From contig NZ_CP084876.1 of the NCBI RefSeq assembly GCF_020525925.1, positions 930,001 to 994,000 of the forward strand: a stretch of DNA of 64,000 nt, read 5' to 3'. This stretch comes from Klebsiella quasipneumoniae subsp. quasipneumoniae (GTDB taxonomy: Bacteria; Pseudomonadota; Gammaproteobacteria; Enterobacterales; Enterobacteriaceae). The position numbers were made by a program, and so were the translations under genes. The notes under the pieces are model-generated. The model was not told where the DNA came from. It was given only the letters and a program-made list of their open reading frames with translations, and searched no databases. Each line of letters opens with the position of its first letter. The stretch's first letter is position 1. Shown here piece by piece: positions 9,772 to 17,901 of the stretch.

Positions 9772-10239
9772 ATGAACAGAGAACATGGCTATACCCTGAT
9801 GGAAACCCTGGTGACGCTGACGTTAATGATGATCCTCAGCGTCGGCGGCCTGTACGGCTGGCAGCGCTGGCAGCAGCAGCAACGACTGTGGCAAACCGCC
9901 GTCCAGGTGCGGGATTTCCTGGTCTTCCTGCGCGATGACGCCAACGCCTACAACCGGGACCGCGTGCTTCGCGTCGGCCAGGATGAAGAGGGCTGGTGCC
10001 TGAGTGCGCAGGGGGAGGCGCCGGCGTGCGCCTCCGGGTCGACCTTAACGCTGCGCCCGCGCTGGCCGGGGATCTCGCTGGCAGGCGTCACGCCTGGCCT
10101 GGGATTCTACGGCCTGCGCAGCACCGCCTGGGCGGGGAATCTGCGGCTGCAGAGCGAGGCCGGCAGCTGGAGCATTGTGATTTCACACTGGGGGCGGATT
10201 CGTTTATGCCGCAGCGACAGCGAGGGAGGGTGCCAGTGA
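9772..10239 (+). CDS. ppdA: Prepilin-type protein PpdA
   Basis: A 155-residue type IV pilin-like protein. The prepilin peptidase site is HG^YTLMETL (cleavage after Gly6) with Glu at +5, followed by a hydrophobic helix of about 20 residues. The start at 9772 is chosen because it gives the usual short leader; upstream Met codons would not. It heads a tightly overlapping run ppdA-ppdB-ygdB-ppdC just before recC, as in E. coli. The four proteins resemble the minor pilins that prime type IV pili or type II secretion pseudopili. Function in this genus is not established. Confidence 0.85.
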   Translation: MNREHGYTLMETLVTLTLMMILSVGGLYGWQRWQQQQRLWQTAVQVRDFLVFLRDDANAYNRDRVLRVGQDEEGWCLSAQGEAPACASGSTLTLRPRWPGISLAGVTPGLGFYGLRSTAWAGNLRLQSEAGSWSIVISHWGRIRLCRSDSEGGCQ

Positions 10240-10793
10240 GCCGCCGCGGATTTTCCCTTGCGGAGGCGCTTATCGCCATGGCGATAGGCTCGCTGCTGCT
10301 GATTGGCGCCTGCCGCTTTCTACCCGCCCTGCAGCGCCATATTCTGCGCCAGGGCGAACAGCTGGCCCTGGAGAACGAACTGTGGCAGCGGGTGCATGCC
10401 GTGGGTAAACATCTGCAGCGCGCCGGATACTGCCGGGGAGCGTGCGGCGGAGCCGGACTGGAGCTTGCCGCCGACGGCGAGTGCCTGATTGTGCGCTGGG
10501 ACGCGAACAGCAATGGGACATGGGAAACCTCCCCTGCGGCAGCGGCGGAGAGCACCGGCTTTCGCCTGCGCGACGGCGCGCTGGAGACTTTGCGCGGAGC
10601 CAGCGACTGCCGCGGCAGCGGATGGGAGAAAATCACCAATCCGGCCGCTATCGTGGTGACGCGCTTTGCGGCGCAGCGTCTGCTGACCGAGGGCTTCGCG
10701 CCGGAGCTGATCGTGACGCTGGCGGCGCGCTCTGCCCGGCAGGCGGGTCTGGCGGCCGAGGTGGAGCAGCGGGTGACGGGGTATAACCTGTGA
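10236..10793 (+). CDS. ppdB: Prepilin-type protein PpdB
   Basis: A 185-residue pilin-like protein starting at a GTG codon that overlaps the ppdA stop (GTGA), with GAGGGAGGG as ribosome site. The leader RRG^FSLAEALIA (cleavage after Gly5) has Glu at +5, and the following hydrophobic helix runs to about residue 26. A WDANSNG segment in the globular part is shared with E. coli PpdB (187 residues). An earlier in-frame Met lies inside ppdA, lacks a prepilin leader, and is not used. It is coupled to ygdB by another GTGA overlap. Confidence 0.85.
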   Translation: MSRRGFSLAEALIAMAIGSLLLIGACRFLPALQRHILRQGEQLALENELWQRVHAVGKHLQRAGYCRGACGGAGLELAADGECLIVRWDANSNGTWETSPAAAAESTGFRLRDGALETLRGASDCRGSGWEKITNPAAIVVTRFAAQRLLTEGFAPELIVTLAARSARQAGLAAEVEQRVTGYNL

Positions 10794-11197
10794 TCCGCCA
10801 GCGTGGAATGTCGTCGCTGCTGATGGTGCTCCTGTTGCTGACTCTCGGTAGCCTGCTGCTTGAGGGGCTTAACCTGCAGCAGTGGGCGCTGCTGGCGCAA
10901 ACCGCCAGCGAAACGCAGGCGATCCGCGATACGGCTGTGGCCCATTCGGCGCTACAGTGGGGAAAACAGCAGGCCTGGTCGACACAGGCGCCGCTGGCCT
11001 GCCGCGAGCAGGCGCAGCAGGGCTGGCGCGCCTGTCTGCGCATCTTCGACGACGGTTCGCTGCTGCTCAGCAGCGCCAGCGGCGAGGTGCAGGTCTGGCA
11101 GTCCGGCGAGGTGCGCGGCGGGCAGGTGCGTTTCTCCGCCCATGGCTGGAGCGATTTTTGCCCGCTCAGGGAGGTGAGCTTATGTCAAATGCCATGA
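10790..11197 (+). CDS. ygdB: Pilin-like protein YgdB
   Basis: A 135-residue protein with GTG start overlapping the ppdB stop. The N-terminus RQRG^MSSLLMVLLLL is a prepilin-like leader and helix, but the usual Glu at +5 is replaced by Leu. That is typical of the tip minor pilin (PilX/GspK-like) in such clusters, so YgdB may be the tip subunit of the ppd set; this is inference. The C-terminal part has several cysteines. It overlaps ppdC by 16 bases. Confidence 0.8.
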   Translation: MIRQRGMSSLLMVLLLLTLGSLLLEGLNLQQWALLAQTASETQAIRDTAVAHSALQWGKQQAWSTQAPLACREQAQQGWRACLRIFDDGSLLLSSASGEVQVWQSGEVRGGQVRFSAHGWSDFCPLREVSLCQMP

Positions 11198-11505
11198 AGC
11201 GCCAGCGGGGTTTTAGCCTGCCGGAGACCGTGCTGGCGATGGCGCTGATGGTGCTGACGGTCGCCGCGCTGGGCGGCTATCAGCGCGGAATGGCGCAAGG
11301 GGTCCACCAGCTGAACCAGACGCGTCAGCTATGGCGCGACGCCTGGCGCTATAGCCAGCTCTCCGCGCCGCCTCCGCCGGCAGGCGAGCAGGTAAGCCGT
11401 ATGCAGACATCGACGCAAAGATGTGTCAGCATCACGGTAACGATCAGTATGCCCGTTGCAAAGCGGGCGCAGATGACCCGGCTGCATTGCCCGGTCAGCC
11501 AGTAG
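11182..11505 (+). CDS. ppdC: Prepilin-type protein PpdC
   Basis: A 107-residue pilin-like protein, the same length as E. coli PpdC. The leader ends QRG^FSLPETVLAM (cleavage after Gly10) with Glu at +5. GGGAGGTGAG precedes the ATG at 11182, inside the end of ygdB. The C-terminal RMQTS...CVSISVT-like segment with two cysteines matches the E. coli protein. recC begins 12 bases after the stop, so pseudopilin and recombination genes may share a transcript. Confidence 0.85.
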   Translation: MSNAMKRQRGFSLPETVLAMALMVLTVAALGGYQRGMAQGVHQLNQTRQLWRDAWRYSQLSAPPPPAGEQVSRMQTSTQRCVSITVTISMPVAKRAQMTRLHCPVSQ

Positions 11506-11517
11506 TCAGGAGCAATT

Positions 11518-14500
11518 ATGTTAAGGGTATACCACTCAAACCGGCTGGATGTTCTCGAGGCGTTGATGGAGTTTATCGTCGAGCGCCAGCGGCTGGATGA
11601 CCCTTTTCAGGCTGAAATGGTGCTGGTGCAGAGTACCGGTATGGCGCAGTGGCTGCAGATGACCCTGGCCTCGCGCTTCGGAATTGCCGCCAACATCGAG
11701 TTTCCGCTGCCGGCGAGCTTTATCTGGGATATGTTCGTGCGCGTCCTGAAAGATATCCCTGGCGAAAGCGCCTTCAGCAAGCAGAGCATGAGCTGGAAGC
11801 TGATGACTCTCCTGCCGCAGCACCTGGAAGAAGACGATTTTATCCTGCTGCGCCAGTATCTGAGCGATGACGGCGACAAACGCAAGCTGTTTCAGCTGGC
11901 CGCCCGGGTAGCGGACCTCTATGACCAGTATCTGGTCTATCGCCCGGAATGGCTGATGCGCTGGGAGGCCGACCAGCGGGTTGACGGCCTCGGCGACGCC
12001 CAGCAGTGGCAGGCGCCGCTGTGGAAAGCGCTGGTGCGCTATACCGCCGAGCTCGGTCAGCCGCAGTGGCACCGCGCCAATCTCTATCAGCGCTTTATCA
12101 GCGCCCTGGAAAAGGCAGATGAACCTCCCGCCGGGCTGCCGTCGCGCGTCTTTATTTGTGGAATTTCCGCGCTGCCGCCGGTCTACCTGCAGGCGCTGCA
12201 GGCGCTGGGTAAGCATGTCGATGTCTATGTGCTGTTCACCAACCCCTGCCGCTACTACTGGGGAGATATTAAAGATCCGGCGTTTCTGGCGAAGCTACTG
12301 TCGCGTCAGCGACGCCATCACCGCGAGGCGCGCGCGCTGCCCCTGTTCCGCGACGCCGGGCAGGCGCCAGGGCTGTTTAATGACGCCGGGGAGCAGGATG
12401 TCGGCAACCCGCTGCTCGCCTCCTGGGGCAAGCTGGGACGCGACTATATCTACCTGCTGGCGGGATTGGAGCGCTATGAGGAGCTGGACGCCTTTGTCGA
12501 TATCGTTCCTGATAACCTGTTGCATAACCTGCAGTCGGATATCCTCGAACTGCGCAACGCGGCGGTGGCCGGGCAGAGCGCAGAGGCGTTCGCTCACAGT
12601 CGCGACAAACGTCCGCTGGCGCAGGACGACCGCAGCCTGAGCATTCACGTCTGCCACAGTCCGCAGCGTGAGGTGGAGGTTCTGCACGATCGGCTGCTGG
12701 CGATGCTGGAGGCGGATCCGACGCTCACGCCGCGGGATATCATCGTCATGGTGGCGGATATCGATAGCTACAGCCCCTTTATACAGGCGGTGTTTGGCGC
12801 CGCCAGCGGCGACCGCTGGCTGCCGTGGGCGATCTCCGACCGCCGCGCCCGGGAGTCGCACCCGGTGCTGCAGGCGTTTATCACGCTGCTCTCGCTGCCC
12901 GACAGCCGCTTCGCCAGCGAAGATGTGCTGGCGCTGCTGGACGTGCCGGTGCTGGCGGCGCGCTTTAACATCAACGAAGAGGGGCTGCGCTACCTGCGCC
13001 AGTGGGTCAACGAGTCCGGGGTCCGCTGGGGAATGGATGACGACAACGTCCGTGAGCTTGACCTGCCGGCGACCGGCCAGCACACCTGGCGGTTCGGCCT
13101 TACCCGCATGCTGCTGGGCTACGCGATGGACAGCCGGGAGGGCGAATGGCAGTCGGTGCTGCCCTATGACGAATCCAGTGGTTTGATCGCCGAACTGGTG
13201 GGTAACCTCGCATCGCTGCTGATGCAGCTTAACCTGTGGCGACGCGGTCTCGCCCAGCAGCGGCCGCTGGCGGAGTGGCTGCCGGTCTGTCGCGATCTGC
13301 TGAATGACTTTTTCCTGCCGGACAGCGAGACCGAAGCGGCGCTGGCGCTGATTGAGCAGCAGTGGCTGGCGGTGATTGATAGCGGTCTGGAAGCGCAGTA
13401 TGGCGACCAGGTGCCGTTGACGCTGCTGCGCGATGAGCTGGCCCAGCGCCTCGATCAACAACGGATCAGCCAGCGCTTTCTCGCCGGCCCGGTCAACATC
13501 TGCACCCTGATGCCGATGCGCTCTATTCCTTTCAAAGTGGTTTGCCTGCTGGGGATGAACGATGGGGTTTATCCGCGAACGCTGCCGCCGCTGGGCTTTG
13601 ATTTAATGAGCCAGAAGCCGCAGCGCGGCGACCGCAGCCGGCGCGATGATGACCGCTACCTGTTCCTTGAGGCGCTGATGTCCGCCGAACAGACGCTGTA
13701 TATCAGCTACATCGGCCGTTCTATCCAGGACAACAGCGAGCGCTTTCCCTCGGTGCTGGTGCAGGAGCTGGTGGATTACATCGGCCAGAGCCACTGTCTC
13801 GCCGGCGACGAGGAGCTTGATTGCGACACCAGCGAGGCGCGGGTTAAAGCCCACATCACTCACCTGCATACCCGCATGCCGTTCGACATCGCCAATTTCC
13901 AGGAGGACGAGAACAAGAGCTACGCCCGGGAATGGCTGGCTGCCGCCGGCCAGCAGGGTGAGGCGCATAGCGACTTCATTCAACCGCTTACCCCGCCGCC
14001 GATAGACAGCCTGCCGTTCGAGCAGCTCCTGCGCTTCTGGCAGCACCCGGTTCGCGCGTTCTTTCAGCAGCGTCTGCGGGTCAATTTCCGTGCGGAAGAG
14101 GATGATATTCCCGATGACGAGCCCTTCACCCTGGAAGGGCTGAGCCGTTATCAACTGAACCAGCAACTGCTCAATACCCTTATCGAGGAACAGGACGCCT
14201 CGGCCATGTTCCGCCGCTTCCGCGCCGCCGGCGAGCTGCCGTATGGCGCCTTTGGCGAGCTGGTGTGGGAGACGCAGCGTCTGGAGATGCAGGCCCTGGC
14301 CGAGCGGGTGAAAGCCGAGCGCCAGCAGGCGCAGAGCATGGAGATCGATCTCCAGTGCGGCGGCGTAAATCTGACCGGCTGGCTGCAGCAGGTGCAGCCG
14401 GACGGGCTGCTGCGCTGGCGGCCTTCGCTGCTGAGCGTCTCCCAGGGGATGCAACTTTGGCTGGAACACCTTGTCTACTGTGCCAGCGGCGGCACCGGCG

Positions 14501-14895
14501 AGAGCCGGCTGTTTGTGCGTAAAGAGGGAGAGTGGCGTTTTCCGCCGCTGGCGCCCGCCGAGGCGCAGGCGTACCTTAATGAGCTGGTGGATGGCTATTT
14601 GCTGGGGATGTCGCAGCCGCTGCTGCTGCTGCCGGAAAGCGGTGGCGCCTGGCTGAAAGCCTGTTATGACGCCGAAAAGGATGTCATCGTAATGGACGAA
14701 GAGACGCAGCAGAAAGCGCGGAGCAAATTCCTGCAGACCTACGAAGGTAACATGGTGGTCAGCGGGGAGGGCGCCGATATCTGGTATCAACGCCTGTGGC
14801 GTTCGCTGGAGCCGGCGCATTACGAAGAAATCATTGCCCAGACGCAGCGTTATCTGTTACCGCTATATCGTTACCATCAGTCCACACAAATTTAA
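11518..14895 (+). CDS. recC: Exodeoxyribonuclease V subunit RecC
   Basis: An 1125-residue subunit of the RecBCD helicase-nuclease. RecC scans the 3' strand for Chi (GCTGGTGG) and holds RecB and RecD together. It has a helicase-like fold without working ATPase motifs; no Walker A motif is seen, in agreement with the family. The N-terminus LRVYHSNRLDVLEALMEFIV matches E. coli RecC (1122 residues). AGGAGCAATT lies before the ATG. A 120-base gap without a visible gene separates it from ptrA. Confidence 0.97.
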   Translation: MLRVYHSNRLDVLEALMEFIVERQRLDDPFQAEMVLVQSTGMAQWLQMTLASRFGIAANIEFPLPASFIWDMFVRVLKDIPGESAFSKQSMSWKLMTLLPQHLEEDDFILLRQYLSDDGDKRKLFQLAARVADLYDQYLVYRPEWLMRWEADQRVDGLGDAQQWQAPLWKALVRYTAELGQPQWHRANLYQRFISALEKADEPPAGLPSRVFICGISALPPVYLQALQALGKHVDVYVLFTNPCRYYWGDIKDPAFLAKLLSRQRRHHREARALPLFRDAGQAPGLFNDAGEQDVGNPLLASWGKLGRDYIYLLAGLERYEELDAFVDIVPDNLLHNLQSDILELRNAAVAGQSAEAFAHSRDKRPLAQDDRSLSIHVCHSPQREVEVLHDRLLAMLEADPTLTPRDIIVMVADIDSYSPFIQAVFGAASGDRWLPWAISDRRARESHPVLQAFITLLSLPDSRFASEDVLALLDVPVLAARFNINEEGLRYLRQWVNESGVRWGMDDDNVRELDLPATGQHTWRFGLTRMLLGYAMDSREGEWQSVLPYDESSGLIAELVGNLASLLMQLNLWRRGLAQQRPLAEWLPVCRDLLNDFFLPDSETEAALALIEQQWLAVIDSGLEAQYGDQVPLTLLRDELAQRLDQQRISQRFLAGPVNICTLMPMRSIPFKVVCLLGMNDGVYPRTLPPLGFDLMSQKPQRGDRSRRDDDRYLFLEALMSAEQTLYISYIGRSIQDNSERFPSVLVQELVDYIGQSHCLAGDEELDCDTSEARVKAHITHLHTRMPFDIANFQEDENKSYAREWLAAAGQQGEAHSDFIQPLTPPPIDSLPFEQLLRFWQHPVRAFFQQRLRVNFRAEEDDIPDDEPFTLEGLSRYQLNQQLLNTLIEEQDASAMFRRFRAAGELPYGAFGELVWETQRLEMQALAERVKAERQQAQSMEIDLQCGGVNLTGWLQQVQPDGLLRWRPSLLSVSQGMQLWLEHLVYCASGGTGESRLFVRKEGEWRFPPLAPAEAQAYLNELVDGYLLGMSQPLLLLPESGGAWLKACYDAEKDVIVMDEETQQKARSKFLQTYEGNMVVSGEGADIWYQRLWRSLEPAHYEEIIAQTQRYLLPLYRYHQSTQI

Positions 14896-15015
14896 ATAGT
14901 ATAAAAATTGCGCAGTGAATGGCGGTTCATTTATTATGCGCAACGTATCACGGACTGATGGACATAAAAGGCTGCACGCCGTGCAGCGCAAGTTTGTTAA
15001 TGATGAGGTTCGTGA

Positions 15016-17901
15016 ATGCCCCGCAGTTTATGGTTCAAGGTTTTTGTAGTGCTGGCCGCCCTCTGGGCGCCGTTGAGTCAAGCCGACACCGGATGGCAGC
15101 CTGTTCAGGAGACGATCCGCAAAAGCGAAAAAGATACGCGTCAGTATCAGGCGATCCGTCTTGATAACGACATGGTCGTGCTGCTGGTTTCCGATCCGCA
15201 GGCGGTGAAATCGCTGTCGGCGCTGGTGGTGCCGGTGGGATCCCTGCAGGATCCGGCCGATCATCAGGGGCTGGCGCATTTTCTGGAACATATGACGCTG
15301 ATGGGGTCGCAAAAATATCCCCAGCCTGACAGCCTTGCAGAGTTTCTTAAGCTGCATGGCGGCAGCCATAACGCCAGCACCGCGCCCTACCGCACCGCGT
15401 TCTATCTCGAAGTGGAGAATGATGCGCTGGACGGGGCCGTAGACCGGCTGGCCGACGCCATCGCTGCGCCGCTGCTGGATAAAAAATATGCCGACCGCGA
15501 ACGTAACGCGGTCAACGCCGAGCTGACGATGGCCCGGACGCGAGACGGGATGCGCATGGCCCAGGTCAGCGCAGAAACCATTAACCCGGCTCACCCGGCG
15601 GCCCACTTCTCTGGCGGCAACCTCGAGACGCTCAGCGATAAGCCTGGCAACCCGGTTCTTGATGCGCTGCACACCTTCCGCGATAGCTGGTACTCCGCCA
15701 ACCTGATGAAAGCGGTGATCTACAGCAACAAGCCGTTGCCGGAGCTGGCGCGCATGGCCGCTGACACCTTTGGCCGCGTGCCGAATCGTCACATCAGCAG
15801 GCCGGAAATAAGCGTCCCGGTGGTAACCGATGCGCAAAAAGGCATTATTATTCACTATGTGCCGGCGATGCCGCGTAAAGTGCTGCGCGTCGAGTTTCGC
15901 ATCGACAACAACAGCGATCGTTTCCGCAGCAAAACGGATGAACTGGTCACTTACCTGATCGGCAACCGCAGCCCGGGGACGCTCTCCGACTGGCTGCAAA
16001 AGCAGGGACTGGCGGAAGGTATCCGCGCGGATTCTGATCCGGTGGTGAACGGCAACAGCGGCGTGCTGGCGATCTCTGCCACCCTCACCGATAAAGGCCT
16101 GGCGCACCGCGACGAAGTGACGGCGGCCATATTCAGCTACCTCAACCTCCTGCGTACTCAGGGTGTCGACAAACGTTACTTTGACGAGTTGGCGCATGTG
16201 CTGGCGCTGGATTTCCGCTATCCGTCGATCAACCGCGACATGGATTACGTGGAATGGCTGGCAGATACCATGATCCGGGTGCCGGTCGAGCATGCGCTGG
16301 ACGTGGTCAACATTGCCGATCGCTACGACCCGCAGGCGATCAAAGACCGGCTGGCGATGATGACTCCGCAGAACGCGCGCATCTGGTATATCAGCCCGCA
16401 GGAACCGCATAACAAGACCGCTTATTTTGTCGATGCGCCGTATCAGGTGGATAAGATCGGCGAGCAGACGTTCGCTGACTGGCAGCAAAAAGCGCAGGCG
16501 ATCAAGCTGCAGCTGCCGGCGCTCAACCCCTATATTCCGGATGATTTCACCCTCATCAAAAGCGATAAAGCCTGGCCGCACCCTCAGCTGATCCTCGATG
16601 AGCCGACCCTGCGGGTGGTTTATGCCCCGAGCCAGTATTTCGCCAGCGAGCCGAAGGCGGATATCTCTCTTGTGCTGCGTAATCCCCAGGCGATGGACAG
16701 CGCTCGCCGGCAGGTGATGTTTGCCCTCAACGATTATCTCGCCGGCATCGCCCTCGATCAGCTCAGTAACCAGGCGGCGGTCGGCGGCATTTCGTTCTCC
16801 ACCGGCGCCAATAACGGGTTAATGGTCAATGCCAACGGCTACACCCAGCACCTGCCGGCGCTGTTCAGCGACCTGCTGCAGGGATACTTCAGCTATACGC
16901 CGACCGAGGAGCAGCTGGAGCAGGCCAAATCCTGGTATGCGCAAATGATGGACTCCGCTGAGAAGGGCAAAGCCTACGATCAGGCGATAATGCCGATCCA
17001 GATGGTCTCCCAGGTACCGTATTTCCAGCGCGAAGTACGCCGGGCGCTGTTGCCTTCCATCACCTTGCAGGAAGTGCTCGACTACCGCGCCAACCTGAAA
17101 ACCAAGGGGCGCCCTGAACTGATGGTGATCGGCAATATGTCCGCCGATGCCGCCACGACGCTGGCTCGCCAGATCCAGCAGCAGCTGGGCGCTGACGGCA
17201 ACGAATGGTGCCGCAATAAAGACGTGGTGGTGAACCGGCAGCAGCTGGCGATCTTCAACAAAGCGGGCAACAGCACCGACTCCGCGCTGGCCGCGGTGTT
17301 TGCGCCGCCCAACGTGGATGAGTTCAGCAGCACCGCCGCCAGCACCCTGCTGGGACAGATTATTCAGCCGTGGTTCTACAACCAGCTGCGCACCGAAGAG
17401 CAGCTCGGCTACGCGGTCTTTGCCTTCCCGATGAACGTGGGGCGCCAGTGGGGCATGGGCTTCCTGCTGCAGAGTAGCGATAAGCAGCCGGCTTTCCTCT
17501 GGCAGCGGTTCCAGGCCTTCTTCCCCACCGCGGAGGCGAAGCTGCGGGCGATGAAGCCGGAAGAGTTTGCCCAACTTCAGCAGGCGGTGATAAGCCAGAT
17601 GCTGCAGGCGCCGCAGACGCTGGGCGAAGAGGCATCGAAACTGAGCAAAGATTTCGATCGCGGTAATATGCGTTTTGATTCACGTGATAAAGTAGTGGCT
17701 CAGATTAAACTGCTGACGCCGCAAAAACTTGCCGATTTCTTCCATCAGACGGTGGTGGATCCGCAGGGCATGACGATATTGTCCCAGATTTCCGGTAGCC
17801 AGAATGGCAAAGCGGACTACGCCCAGCCGGCAGGCGGCAAAGTGTGGGAAAACGTCAGCGCATTGCAGCAATCCTTACCCCTGATGCGAGAGAATGAATG
17901 A
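15016..17901 (+). CDS. ptrA: Pitrilysin (protease III)
   Basis: A 961-residue periplasmic zinc protease of the M16 family that degrades small peptides such as insulin fragments. A signal peptide (about residues 1-23, ending SQA) is followed by the inverted zinc motif HFLEH at 88-92. Later M16 repeats are inactive copies, as usual. Full length against E. coli (962). It lies between recC and recB in the same direction, and its TGA overlaps the recB ATG (ATGA). The unusual placement of a periplasmic protease inside the recombination operon is conserved in enterobacteria. Confidence 0.97.
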   Translation: MPRSLWFKVFVVLAALWAPLSQADTGWQPVQETIRKSEKDTRQYQAIRLDNDMVVLLVSDPQAVKSLSALVVPVGSLQDPADHQGLAHFLEHMTLMGSQKYPQPDSLAEFLKLHGGSHNASTAPYRTAFYLEVENDALDGAVDRLADAIAAPLLDKKYADRERNAVNAELTMARTRDGMRMAQVSAETINPAHPAAHFSGGNLETLSDKPGNPVLDALHTFRDSWYSANLMKAVIYSNKPLPELARMAADTFGRVPNRHISRPEISVPVVTDAQKGIIIHYVPAMPRKVLRVEFRIDNNSDRFRSKTDELVTYLIGNRSPGTLSDWLQKQGLAEGIRADSDPVVNGNSGVLAISATLTDKGLAHRDEVTAAIFSYLNLLRTQGVDKRYFDELAHVLALDFRYPSINRDMDYVEWLADTMIRVPVEHALDVVNIADRYDPQAIKDRLAMMTPQNARIWYISPQEPHNKTAYFVDAPYQVDKIGEQTFADWQQKAQAIKLQLPALNPYIPDDFTLIKSDKAWPHPQLILDEPTLRVVYAPSQYFASEPKADISLVLRNPQAMDSARRQVMFALNDYLAGIALDQLSNQAAVGGISFSTGANNGLMVNANGYTQHLPALFSDLLQGYFSYTPTEEQLEQAKSWYAQMMDSAEKGKAYDQAIMPIQMVSQVPYFQREVRRALLPSITLQEVLDYRANLKTKGRPELMVIGNMSADAATTLARQIQQQLGADGNEWCRNKDVVVNRQQLAIFNKAGNSTDSALAAVFAPPNVDEFSSTAASTLLGQIIQPWFYNQLRTEEQLGYAVFAFPMNVGRQWGMGFLLQSSDKQPAFLWQRFQAFFPTAEAKLRAMKPEEFAQLQQAVISQMLQAPQTLGEEASKLSKDFDRGNMRFDSRDKVVAQIKLLTPQKLADFFHQTVVDPQGMTILSQISGSQNGKADYAQPAGGKVWENVSALQQSLPLMRENE

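Noticed and set aside
10236..10793. Possible frameshift at the ppdA-ppdB junction, because ppdB can be read from a Met well inside ppdA
   Set aside because: The GTG that overlaps the ppdA stop gives a proper prepilin leader and ribosome site; both genes are intact.
15028..16581. Long open frame (517 codons) on the minus strand inside ptrA
   Set aside because: It lies fully opposite a well-conserved gene, has a composition rich in Arg, His and Gln as expected from reading high-GC codons backwards, and has no family resemblance. The same holds for long antisense frames at 1199-2041, 12295-13461, 13603-14820, 17817-19217, 22004-23263 and 49790-51106.
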